A stretch of 64,000 bases of DNA from Haliscomenobacteraceae bacterium (GTDB lineage: Bacteria; Bacteroidota; Bacteroidia; Chitinophagales; Saprospiraceae): contig CANMVX010000008.1 of assembly GCA_947501115.1 (NCBI GenBank), positions 50,616-114,615 of the forward strand. Direction: 5' to 3'. The stretch's first letter is position 1; every line of letters begins with the position of its first letter. A program made the translations under genes and the position numbers. Positions 9,604-17,941 of the stretch are shown here, in pieces. The notes under the pieces were generated by a model that ran no database searches, was not told the DNA's origin, and was given only the letters and a program-made list of their open reading frames with translations.

Positions 9604-10338
9604 ATGAAAAGTAAGATTTATTGCTTGTTTATGATGTTTGGATATTTTTTTGATCTTGTAGGTCAGGTGAATCCATGTAATCAAGTAATTATTCCTGCTG
9701 ATTCTACGGGCATTTTTGCGTTTTCAGGGTTTAATGTTAAAAAGGGAATGGTTGACAGCCTTTGTTTACATATTCCGGTAGAATATTCCTTTGCTGTTAA
9801 AATTCCCAAAGGGATGTCTGTCTTGCCCATTGGTAAATCAATGCAGCATTTACCTGTTTCGCTTAAATATTCTTGTTATCCCGTTGACTGCCAATTCAAA
9901 CAAAATGAAACGGGTTGTATAACATTGAAGGGTAAATTAGATGAATCTTATGGTTATGATGCACTAAAATTGAGGTTAGATGTCCCTGATAGTTTGAAAT
10001 GGGGATTAAATGAATTTGGATTTTTCGTAAGACCCATTTCAAGCACGGCCTGCAAGACGTCTTCTACGCATAGTTTAGGTGCCACAAGACTAAAAATAAA
10101 TGCGTTCCCAAATCCATTTACCGATTATCTACAGATTCATATATTGACTGAGTTAAGTGGCATTTTTGATCTTCAATTATTTGATATAAACGGCAGATTA
10201 GTAGAAAGGAGAAGAATCAACTTAAATCCAGGCAATAATCGATTTGAGTTTCCCACAAAAGATATTCCTTCTGGTATTTATGCCTGTAGTTTGACAGATG
10301 GATTTTCAACGGTATCTATGCGTTTAAGCAAGCAATAA
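9604..10338 (+). CDS. secreted protein with T9SS type A C-terminal sorting domain
   Basis: 244 residues. A signal peptide occupies about residues 1-21 (ending near LVGQ). The middle (about 25-150) is an unrecognised, Cys-containing beta-rich region. The last 80 residues are a T9SS sorting domain: the FPNPFTDYLQI start, a LFDINGRLV strand and a PSGIYACSL motif before the end. Such proteins cross the outer membrane through the type IX system and are usually fixed to the surface. It starts 31 bp after malQ and could be co-transcribed. Function of the mature part is unknown. It converges with yigZ, with three bases between the stops. Confidence 0.82.
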   Translation: MKSKIYCLFMMFGYFFDLVGQVNPCNQVIIPADSTGIFAFSGFNVKKGMVDSLCLHIPVEYSFAVKIPKGMSVLPIGKSMQHLPVSLKYSCYPVDCQFKQNETGCITLKGKLDESYGYDALKLRLDVPDSLKWGLNEFGFFVRPISSTACKTSSTHSLGATRLKINAFPNPFTDYLQIHILTELSGIFDLQLFDINGRLVERRRINLNPGNNRFEFPTKDIPSGIYACSLTDGFSTVSMRLSKQ

Positions 10339-10341
10339 TCC

Positions 10342-11001
10342 TCACCAGGTTCCTTGAAATTCCCATTTTAAATAAGGTAATAACAAGGTAGGGTCAACTT
10401 GATCGATTCTAAGCGATAATGCCTGAGCAATGAATTGAGGTAATTTTCCCTGCCATTTTGATTTTGGAAATTGAATGGTAAGTTCACAATTCAAATCAAA
10501 CGATTGTCTAATTATAGTAAGTTCATATTTCTTTGCCGCGTCCATAATTAAGGGCATTTTACTATAATCACAATAAAATATATAATAATCTGATAACTCT
10601 TTTTCAATGATACTGGCATTGTCAATGGCCGCAGCTGCAGCTAATCGATAGGCATTTATAAGACCGGAAGTGCCAAGAAGGGTACCACCGAAATATCGTG
10701 TAACTACAATAAGGACATTGGTTAATCCATTACTATCTATTTGCCCGAGAATGGGTTTACCAGCAGTACCTGAAGGCTCTCCATCGTCATTTGCTCTATA
10801 TTTAAGGCCATCGAGACCTATACGCCAGGCAAAGCAATGGTGATTTGCTTTTCCGTGTAATTTACGGATTTCCTCTAAGGCGTTACCAGCGTCGTCTCCG
10901 CTTACAATGGGAAAAATATGGGCTAAAAATTTACTTCCACGATCTCGAAATTCGCCAAATCCGGGAGAATTTATCGTTTTATATTGAAAATTATTTTTCA
11001 T
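10342..11001 (-). CDS. yigZ: YigZ/IMPACT family protein
   Basis: About 219 residues from the ATG at 11001. The N-terminal UPF0029/IMPACT fold (about 15-125) has the family signatures HCFAWRIG, NDDGEPSGTAGKPIL and VTRYFGGTLLGTSGL. The C-terminal part (about 140-205) is the small DUF1949 domain. The molecular role of bacterial YigZ is not settled; relatives touch translation control. An in-frame ATG at 11019 would overlap the upstream DMT gene by 14 bases. I prefer 11001, which begins at MKNNFQYKT, five bases after the DMT stop. The two genes form a small minus-strand operon. Confidence 0.88.
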   Translation of the reverse strand: MKNNFQYKTINSPGFGEFRDRGSKFLAHIFPIVSGDDAGNALEEIRKLHGKANHHCFAWRIGLDGLKYRANDDGEPSGTAGKPILGQIDSNGLTNVLIVVTRYFGGTLLGTSGLINAYRLAAAAAIDNASIIEKELSDYYIFYCDYSKMPLIMDAAKKYELTIIRQSFDLNCELTIQFPKSKWQGKLPQFIAQALSLRIDQVDPTLLLPYLKWEFQGTW

Positions 11002-11005
11002 TGTT

Positions 11006-11872
11006 TCAAGAAAGTGCAATAAGGAGGACCGCTGAAATGGCTAAAGCTACGCCCATTAATTTATATTTATTTGCCTTTTCTTTGAAGATAAGTAATGCAC
11101 CCAACATAGAAATAGCAATAATTCCCACATTATTTATTGGAAACATCAAACTGGCATCCCAGCCTTGTCCTATAGCTTTCATTAAATAATGAATAGACAT
11201 AAAATTAGGAATGCCTAATATTATACCAAATGGTATAATATGCCAGGGTATCTTCAATCCATTTTTTATTTTATGAATGATCATAAATAAAATACCCAGC
11301 GAAGCAGCAGTTCCAAAAAGTACAGCTAAAAATAAAGCAGATTGTTTAGATCCTGTGGATTTACCCAAAAGGTAAAAAGCGGAATCGATGATGGAACTTA
11401 AAAGCCAGGTTAAAAGGGGATAAAGCCATAAAATCCATTTTCTTTTCTGTTCCGGGTCTTTATTAAATGGCATATTGATGACTACAATGGCACTCATGGC
11501 AGCAATAATGCCAATGATGCGAAAAATAGTAAGATTTTCAGCATAAAATAGAACGCCAATCATTATGGGGGCTATCAGAGACATTTTTTGAGTGACTGAA
11601 CTTATCATAATGCCAAAATGAGTTACTGTTTTGGACATGATGTTAAAGGTTATGATAAATAACCCACCTAAAAGAAAAGCATATCCGTTCAGTGGTTCGT
11701 CCTTCATGGATTGAAAATTCAAGGTGTCAGCATTAACTACCAAAGTTGAAATAAGGCAAGTAATATAATTTACAGTAATTATGCCCTGAATATTTAAATT
11801 TTTGTCAGAAAAATAGCGAAACATCCAAAGTAAGGTGCACGAACTCAAAATGGATAAGGTCAGATAAATCAT
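11006..11872 (-). CDS. DMT-superfamily (EamA-like) membrane transporter
   Basis: A 288-residue protein with about ten membrane segments in two EamA-like halves, as in drug/metabolite exporters. The second half ends with the usual EKANKYKLMGVALAISAVLL pattern of the last two helices. Substrate is unknown. The product is an inner-membrane protein. It precedes yigZ on the same strand with a 4-base gap. Its start faces the DUF1599 gene across about 100 bp. Family call is firm; function is not. Confidence 0.85.
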   Translation of the reverse strand: MIYLTLSILSSCTLLWMFRYFSDKNLNIQGIITVNYITCLISTLVVNADTLNFQSMKDEPLNGYAFLLGGLFIITFNIMSKTVTHFGIMISSVTQKMSLIAPIMIGVLFYAENLTIFRIIGIIAAMSAIVVINMPFNKDPEQKRKWILWLYPLLTWLLSSIIDSAFYLLGKSTGSKQSALFLAVLFGTAASLGILFMIIHKIKNGLKIPWHIIPFGIILGIPNFMSIHYLMKAIGQGWDASLMFPINNVGIIAISMLGALLIFKEKANKYKLMGVALAISAVLLIALS

Positions 11873-11943
11873 TTATTCTTTTTAGAAACAAAGATAAGCG
11901 CAATTGTCAGTAAACAATGTCTTACCATTATCAACTAATTACC

Positions 11944-11951
11944 TATATTTG
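11944..11951 (+). promoter_or_regulatory. -7 promoter element for the DUF1599-DoxX-nusB run
   Basis: TATATTTG, a perfect TAnnTTTG, lies 23 bp before the GTG start at 11975. No clear -33 TTG is seen. Confidence 0.5.
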
Positions 11952-11974
11952 CAAAAATTTATAAAATTGCTTGC

Positions 11975-12523
11975 GTGGAAAGAACGCTTAGTCAGTACGA
12001 CACTGAAATATTGGCCTGTAGGGAACTTTTTATCCAGAAAACGTTAGATTATGGAACCTCTTGGCGTGTTTTAAGGCCAACTTCCCTGACCGACCAACTT
12101 CTGATAAAAGTAAAACGCATACGCACCATTCAAATTATGGGTGCTCAAAAAATTGATGACCCCATTAAACAGGAATATCAAGCGGTGGTTAACTACAGTA
12201 TTATGGCCTTAATTCAACTTGAATTGCCTGATGATTACCCATTCGATATTTCACAAGAAGAAGCTGTTTCTTTGTACAACAAACAGGTCGGCATAGCCAA
12301 ACATTTAATGAGTAATAAAAACCATGATTATGGCGAGGTCTGGCGAGAAATGAGGTTAAGTTCTTTGGTAGATATTATGTTAACTAAATTGCTGAGAATC
12401 AAACAAATTGAAGATAATTTGGGTAAAACAAATGTCTCAGAAGGGGTTGACGCAAATTATCAGGATATTTTAAATTATGCTGTTTTTTCCCTGATTAAAA
12501 TAACAGAACAATCAGAAGTTTAA
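11975..12523 (+). CDS. DUF1599 protein with two tandem copies of the domain
   Basis: 182 residues with a GTG start. Two homologous halves are visible: residues about 12-80 (KTLDYGTSWRVLRPTSL, then LIKVKRIRTIQ, then YQAVVNYSIMALIQL) and about 105-178 (NHDYGEVWREMRLSSL, then LTKLLRIKQIE, then YQDILNYAVFSLIKI). DUF1599 is thought to be linked to nucleotide-modifying or MazG-like helical proteins; function is unproven. In Bacteroidota it is regularly found just ahead of a DoxX-family gene, as here (24 bp gap). Acidic and basic residues in the core are kept in both halves, so neither looks dead. Confidence 0.83.
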   Translation: MERTLSQYDTEILACRELFIQKTLDYGTSWRVLRPTSLTDQLLIKVKRIRTIQIMGAQKIDDPIKQEYQAVVNYSIMALIQLELPDDYPFDISQEEAVSLYNKQVGIAKHLMSNKNHDYGEVWREMRLSSLVDIMLTKLLRIKQIEDNLGKTNVSEGVDANYQDILNYAVFSLIKITEQSEV

Positions 12524-12547
12524 TTTTTTAAAAGTAAAAACTTATAT

Positions 12548-14032
12548 ATGACACTTACAGATATAATAATGTATATGGCCATCGCAGGTGGTCTATGGAC
12601 AGCTATGGTCTATTTCTTATGGCAGAAATCAAAAAATATTTTGATAACTTTCTTGCAAAGTTTTTGTGGTGCCTTATTTATATTTTCTGGTTGGGTGAAA
12701 GCCATAGATCCACTGGGAACGGCTTATAAAATGGAACAATATTTTGCAGAGTTTAAAGTTACTTTTTCACAAACTTCCCTGAGTTCTTTGGCCGATATTT
12801 TTCCAATAATGGCAGAATATGCCATTGTTTTTGCTGTAATAATGATTGTTCTTGAAATTGTATTAGGTATTATGCTTCTTTTTGGCATTTATCAAAAAAT
12901 TACAGCCTGGTCTTTTTTCTTGCTTATTTTGTTTTTTACCTTTTTAACAGGTTTTACCTACCTCACTGGTTATGTTCCCGAAGGAGTTAATTTTTTCTCA
13001 TTTTCTCAATGGGGCGATTATGTTGAGACCAATATGAAGGTGACGGATTGTGGTTGTTTTGGTGATTTTATTAAGTTGAAACCAAAAGTTTCTTTTTTGA
13101 AAGATATATTTTTACTCGTTCCAGCTATTCTATTTATAGTATTTAACAAAAGTTTATTTACTCTTTTCACTCCGGTAACCCGTAATAGTATTCTTGCAAT
13201 TAGTTTTGCTGGTTTCACTTTTTATTCTTTCTCCAATTTCGTATGGGATTTGCCTCACACAGATTTCAGACCGTTTAAAATAGGAAATAATATAAGAGAA
13301 ATGAAAAAAAGCGAGAAGGAAGCTGCCGCCGCTGTGAAAATTGTTGCTTACAAAATGACTAATTTAAAGTCAGGAGAGATTGTTGAAGTGCCTTTTGATA
13401 CCTATATGCTCGAATATAGTAAATATCCTACCTCAGAATGGAAGCTTGAACAGATGAAGTCTGAGCCAGCCATAGAAAAAACTAAAGTTAGTGATTTTGA
13501 AGTAGCCGACATTGATGGAAATGATAAAACAGAGGATATTTTAAATTATCCTGGCTTTTCATTCATGATTATCGCTTATAAGTTAAATGAATCCGTAGTG
13601 AATACTACCAGAATTCAGAGAGATTCTGTATTTGTATTGGATAGTATGTTAGTAGGAAAAACCTATCAGTATAATAATGTTTTTGACAGAATAGTAGAAA
13701 AAACGATACCCGTTAAGACCTATTCCTGGAAAGAGAATTATGTAACATCCTGGAAAAATGACCTTCTCCCTGTTTTAAATCCTTTGTTGAAGGAAAATAT
13801 TAATGTTTTCGCTATTACAAAATATACCGATAAACAGATGATTACTGATTTTCAAAAATCATTGAAAGTTGATTTTCCTATTTATATGGCTGATGATATT
13901 TTGTTGAAAACGATTGTGCGTTCCAATCCTGGCGTGGTTTTATTAAAAGACGGAAAAGTGATTTCTAATTGGCATATAAATCAATTGCCTGATGCCAAAG
14001 AACTTATCACTTTGTTTGATTTAAATAAATAA
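12548..14032 (+). CDS. DoxX/MauE-like membrane protein fused to a thioredoxin-like C-terminus
   Basis: 494 residues. The first 230 hold five or six membrane segments typical of the DoxX family (FCGALFIFSGWVKAIDPLGT), plus a DCGCFGD motif between helices that could be redox active (about residues 164-170). The remainder (about 330-490) is a soluble region ending in a thioredoxin-like pattern (VFAITKYTDKQMITDFQ, then NPGVVLLKDGKVI) without a CxxC. It is probably an inner-membrane protein linked to thiol or quinone chemistry. It follows DUF1599 by 24 bp and precedes nusB by 26 bp; this order is common in the phylum. The exact role is unknown. Confidence 0.8.
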   Translation: MTLTDIIMYMAIAGGLWTAMVYFLWQKSKNILITFLQSFCGALFIFSGWVKAIDPLGTAYKMEQYFAEFKVTFSQTSLSSLADIFPIMAEYAIVFAVIMIVLEIVLGIMLLFGIYQKITAWSFFLLILFFTFLTGFTYLTGYVPEGVNFFSFSQWGDYVETNMKVTDCGCFGDFIKLKPKVSFLKDIFLLVPAILFIVFNKSLFTLFTPVTRNSILAISFAGFTFYSFSNFVWDLPHTDFRPFKIGNNIREMKKSEKEAAAAVKIVAYKMTNLKSGEIVEVPFDTYMLEYSKYPTSEWKLEQMKSEPAIEKTKVSDFEVADIDGNDKTEDILNYPGFSFMIIAYKLNESVVNTTRIQRDSVFVLDSMLVGKTYQYNNVFDRIVEKTIPVKTYSWKENYVTSWKNDLLPVLNPLLKENINVFAITKYTDKQMITDFQKSLKVDFPIYMADDILLKTIVRSNPGVVLLKDGKVISNWHINQLPDAKELITLFDLNK

Positions 14033-14058
14033 GATTTTTTAAAATATTAAGTACTGTT

Positions 14059-14997
14059 ATGCTGAGTCGAAGAAATGTTAGGGTAAAGGTGATGCAAATT
14101 TTGTATGCCTTGGGCAGAGATGTTACTCAGGATTATACCAAGGGGCTTTTAGGTTATAGAAGACAGATTAATCAATCTTTTGACCTTTATCTTTTGGTGT
14201 TATTTTATGTGATTAAAATAGCAGGTTATGCCTCCACTGACTTGAAAAATAGAAAATCAAGACATAGACCTACGGAGGAGGATAAATTTTTCAAACCAAT
14301 CTTAGCGACTAACCCACATATTAAATCGCTTTCCGATAATATTGGTTTGTTTAATCTTATTGATACCCACGATATAAGAGAAAAATTAGACGAAGATTTG
14401 GTTCGATTGATGTATAACGAGTTCTTAAAATCTGATGAGTATAAGGAATTTTTAATAGCTGATTCGTTAACACCTGAAGATTTCGTTAATATTTATTTGA
14501 GTTTATTAAAGACTTGTCTTCATTCTAATCACTTCCAGGAAGTACTTGAGGATAATTATTCTCAGTGGATTGATGATGAATCTTTGGTAGTTGGTGCGGT
14601 TAAAAAGACATTAAAGCAACTTCCCGTAGCTTCTGATTTTTACAAAGAATATATTCCTTCCGATGAGGCTACGGTTGATTTTGGTGAGTTTTTACTGGAG
14701 ACTGTATTTTTTAAGGACAAGGAATTACTGGATATAATTTCTCCGAATCTGCAAAATTGGGATGCTGAAAGAGTGGCTATTATTGATATGATTTTAATAA
14801 AAATGGCTATTGCAGAACTGATGAATTTCAATTCTATTCCAGGAAAAGTTACTTTAAATGAGTATGTTGAAATATCAAAAACCTATTCTACAGATAAAAG
14901 TAAAGATTTTATTAATGGTATCTTAGATAGGTTGTTTAAACAACTTACGGAAGATCAAAAAATTTTAAAAGAGGGTAGAGGTCTGCTTGATAGCTAG
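14059..14997 (+). CDS. nusB: transcription antitermination factor NusB, long Bacteroidota form
   Basis: 312 residues, about twice the length of E. coli NusB. The N-terminus (LSRRNVRVKVMQILYAL) carries the standard first helix. The C-terminal half holds the rest of the fold: a NWDAERVAIIDMILIKMAIAEL helix, PGKVTLNEYVEISKTYS, and DKSKDFINGILDRL at about 235-295. The roughly 150-residue insert between them is normal in this phylum. NusB binds boxA RNA with NusE in rRNA antitermination. It lies 26 bp after the DoxX gene and 24 bp before guaA, probably in one transcript. It starts with ATG. Confidence 0.92.
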   Translation: MLSRRNVRVKVMQILYALGRDVTQDYTKGLLGYRRQINQSFDLYLLVLFYVIKIAGYASTDLKNRKSRHRPTEEDKFFKPILATNPHIKSLSDNIGLFNLIDTHDIREKLDEDLVRLMYNEFLKSDEYKEFLIADSLTPEDFVNIYLSLLKTCLHSNHFQEVLEDNYSQWIDDESLVVGAVKKTLKQLPVASDFYKEYIPSDEATVDFGEFLLETVFFKDKELLDIISPNLQNWDAERVAIIDMILIKMAIAELMNFNSIPGKVTLNEYVEISKTYSTDKSKDFINGILDRLFKQLTEDQKILKEGRGLLDS

Positions 14998-15021
14998 TAA
15001 CCCACACAATGTCAATAGATT

Positions 15022-16575
15022 ATGCAGGATTCGATATTAATTTTAGATTTTGGTTCTCAATACACTCAACTCATTGCCCGACGAGTCAGGGAAATGGAGG
15101 TTTACAGTGAAATAAAGCCATTTAACCAGGTTCCGAAAGATCTCTCTAATTTCAAAGGAGTCATTTTATCAGGTAGTCCATTTTCTGTACAAGACGAAAA
15201 CGCACTTAAAGTTGATTTATCTGAGATTTTAGGCCGTTTACCAGTATTGGGTATCTGTTATGGGGCGCAATATATTGCTCAGTCGCTTGGCGGAAAAGTG
15301 GAAAAATCAGATAAAAGAGAATACGGTAAAGCTTCTCTTGAGATCGTTTCTGATCATAGTAAGTTATTTGAAGGCGTTGAAATGAATAGTCAGGTTTGGA
15401 TGTCACATGCTGATACTATTACTAAAATTCCTGAAGGCTTTGAAGTTTTAGCTAAAACAAATGACATTCCTATTGCTGCTTTCGGAAGTAATAATAAATC
15501 GTTTGAGGCGGCAGTAGTTTGTTTACAATTTCACCCGGAGGTTACACACAGTGTAGAAGGCTTTAAAATATTAGAAAATTTTGTAAGAAATATGGCTGGT
15601 TGTGAGGGAAATTGGACGCCAGCGGCCTTTGTTAAATCTACTGTGGCTGATTTGAAAAGTAAAATAGGCAGTGATCATGTCATTTTAGGATTGAGTGGCG
15701 GCGTTGATTCATCAGTTGCGGCAGCTTTACTTCATAAAGCCATTGGAAACCAGTTGGTTTGTGTTTTTATTGATAATGGTTTACTCAGGAAAAATGAATA
15801 TGAGGAAGTACTTCACAGCTATAAAGATATGGGGTTAAGGGTCATTGGTGTGGACGCTAAAGCTCATTTTTATACAGTATTAAAAGGTGTTTCTGACCCC
15901 GAAGCAAAAAGAAAAGCTATAGGAAAAGCTTTTATTGATATTTTTGAAGAACAGGCTAAGTTCCTCGAAAGTACCGATAATAAGATAGCTTATTTGGCTC
16001 AAGGTACCATCTATCCCGATGTCATTGAATCTGTTTCTGTCCATGGACCTTCTGTAACCATAAAATCTCATCATAACGTCGGTGGTTTACCAGAGAAGTT
16101 GAATTTAAAAATTGTGGAGCCTCTTCGAATGTTGTTCAAAGATGAAGTGAGAAGGGTAGGAAAAGAAATGGGAGTAGCCCCGGATATATTAAACAGACAC
16201 CCTTTTCCAGGTCCAGGTCTTGGTATTCGTATATTGGGAGATATTACTGCTGAAAAAGTCAGATTGCTGCAAGAAGCAGATGCTATTTTTATAAATGGAT
16301 TAAAAGAGGAGGGGCTTTATAATGAAGTCTGGCAGGCTGCCACCATTTTATTACCCATTTTTGCCGTTGGCGTAATGGGGGACGAACGCACTTATGAACA
16401 AGTGGTTGCGCTGAGAGCTGTAACCTCATTGGACGGTATGACTGCAGAATGGTGTCATTTACCTTATTCGTTCTTGGGTAAAATAAGTACAGACATAATT
16501 AATCAAGTTAAGGGAATAAATAGAGTTGTTTATGATATCAGTACCAAACCCCCGGCAACCATTGAGTGGGAATAA
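15022..16575 (+). CDS. guaA: GMP synthase (glutamine-hydrolysing)
   Basis: 517 residues, normal for GuaA, which makes GMP from XMP, ATP and glutamine in the cytoplasm. The class I glutamine amidotransferase domain (about 1-195) has the full triad C79 (GICYGAQ), H171 and E173 (FHPEV). The ATP pyrophosphatase domain follows with the [12 protein letters not shown]-loop near residue 225. The C-terminal dimerisation domain ends in KPPATIEWE, the usual GuaA tail. Every key residue is in place. The next gene overlaps its 3' end. Confidence 0.98.
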   Translation: MQDSILILDFGSQYTQLIARRVREMEVYSEIKPFNQVPKDLSNFKGVILSGSPFSVQDENALKVDLSEILGRLPVLGICYGAQYIAQSLGGKVEKSDKREYGKASLEIVSDHSKLFEGVEMNSQVWMSHADTITKIPEGFEVLAKTNDIPIAAFGSNNKSFEAAVVCLQFHPEVTHSVEGFKILENFVRNMAGCEGNWTPAAFVKSTVADLKSKIGSDHVILGLSGGVDSSVAAALLHKAIGNQLVCVFIDNGLLRKNEYEEVLHSYKDMGLRVIGVDAKAHFYTVLKGVSDPEAKRKAIGKAFIDIFEEQAKFLESTDNKIAYLAQGTIYPDVIESVSVHGPSVTIKSHHNVGGLPEKLNLKIVEPLRMLFKDEVRRVGKEMGVAPDILNRHPFPGPGLGIRILGDITAEKVRLLQEADAIFINGLKEEGLYNEVWQAATILLPIFAVGVMGDERTYEQVVALRAVTSLDGMTAEWCHLPYSFLGKISTDIINQVKGINRVVYDISTKPPATIEWE

Positions 16576-17941
16576 TATTTTCTTGAATTTTTTAATTGGT
16601 TCCTTTTTGTTGCTGTCCGCCGCTTGTAGTTCAAGCAGGTCCGTAGCCTCTGTTACTTCTACACCTATTTCTGATTTTGCTAATCAATCTCGTATTTTAG
16701 TTGGAAAATTAGATACGCTCCCTGTTATTCCAGCCCCATCAGATGGGATGCTGCCTATTCAGTCCGATGAGGTAGCAAAGGTATTTCCAAGTGATCAAAT
16801 ATACATTGCAAAGGGTAGGTTAACTAAAGATGATATCTTGAAAATTGGGTTTGTCCTTCCTTTTCTTAATGATAATATTTCTTTAGGTGGTCAGGGCGAT
16901 ATAAATAATTCGGTAAGTAGGTGGGCTATTCATTATTATACCGGAGCAAAATTAGCCTTGGAAAAGTGGAAAAATAAGGGGGTTTCGTTTGAATCTGTCG
17001 TTTGGGACTCAGGTCCGGATACTGTTTCTCTTCAAAAACGAGTATTAGACGATATCCGATTTTTAGATGTACCCTTGATTATTGGGCCTTATCATAGAGA
17101 TAATATCAAATATCTGGCTAATTATGCTAAAAATTCAGGTGTATTGTTGTTTTCTCCTTTCAGTGCAGCTCAGAATTTAACAGAGGATAATCCTTTTTTC
17201 TATCAGGTAAATCCAACTTTAGAAACGCAGATTTCAGCTATTGTCGATCACGTAAATCAATATGCACGTGCTGAAGATATTTTAATATTACAGAAAGATT
17301 CGGATGCAAAACTGAACGAATTATTTTTAGCTTCTTTTCTATCAAAAGGAAAGCAAGAGGATGGGGGGCTTCCCAAAGCCCTTTTATTATCTGCTAACGT
17401 AAGTACCTGGGCTAAGAATTTATTACCTGAATTGCAAAAAAGAGAAAAATTGGTGATTATTTTGTCTTCGTACTCAGATGAAGTTTTTTTAAATAATCTG
17501 ATGCAAGAATTGAATAGAGAATCATTTGATAAAAAAGAAATCATTGTTTATGGATTATCTCCATGGTTAAATTTAGAGAAAGTTGATTTTCAACTTCTTG
17601 ATATGCTAAATTTCCATGTTTCTTCCCCTTATCACATAAATACTGGAAACAGCGAGGTAAGAGAATTTCAGCAAAATTTTTATCAGGAACTTGGTGTTTT
17701 TCCTCAACCGGAAGCTTTTCAAGCATTTGATTTAGTAAATCTGCTCTTTGAAAATTGGATAAAAAAGGGAGATTTTTTTCAGGAAGATTTAGATTCTTTT
17801 GAATCTACCCAATTTTTGTCAGCTCCGTATCAGTTCAAAAAAGTGAAAACATCGACAGATGATATAGAGAAATGGCAGTTAAATAGAAATCAAAATGTAA
17901 TGATTTTAAAATTCTCGGGTTTTGGTTGGCAAAAAGACTAA
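16532..17941 (+). CDS. lipoprotein with periplasmic-binding-protein (PBP1) fold
   Basis: 469 residues from ATG 16532. A signal with lipobox LSAAC puts the lipidated Cys at residue 32. From about residue 100 ([11 protein letters not shown]) to 440 it resembles branched-chain amino acid type binding proteins (Peripla_BP_6), including an [18 protein letters not shown] segment. In many Bacteroidota the gene after guaA is a PBP1 protein with LysM; here no LysM domain is seen. The start overlaps guaA by 44 bases, because the next in-frame start (TTG 16583) would leave a shorter signal. There is no ABC transporter next to it, so a structural or cell-envelope sensing role is as likely as uptake. Its stop overlaps the convergent gene. 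Confidence 0.75.
   Translation: MISVPNPRQPLSGNNIFLNFLIGSFLLLSAACSSSRSVASVTSTPISDFANQSRILVGKLDTLPVIPAPSDGMLPIQSDEVAKVFPSDQIYIAKGRLTKDDILKIGFVLPFLNDNISLGGQGDINNSVSRWAIHYYTGAKLALEKWKNKGVSFESVVWDSGPDTVSLQKRVLDDIRFLDVPLIIGPYHRDNIKYLANYAKNSGVLLFSPFSAAQNLTEDNPFFYQVNPTLETQISAIVDHVNQYARAEDILILQKDSDAKLNELFLASFLSKGKQEDGGLPKALLLSANVSTWAKNLLPELQKREKLVIILSSYSDEVFLNNLMQELNRESFDKKEIIVYGLSPWLNLEKVDFQLLDMLNFHVSSPYHINTGNSEVREFQQNFYQELGVFPQPEAFQAFDLVNLLFENWIKKGDFFQEDLDSFESTQFLSAPYQFKKVKTSTDDIEKWQLNRNQNVMILKFSGFGWQKD

Noticed and set aside
10845..11189. Plus-strand frame opposite yigZ and the DMT gene
   Set aside because: It is antisense to two well-supported genes and has no recognisable domain.
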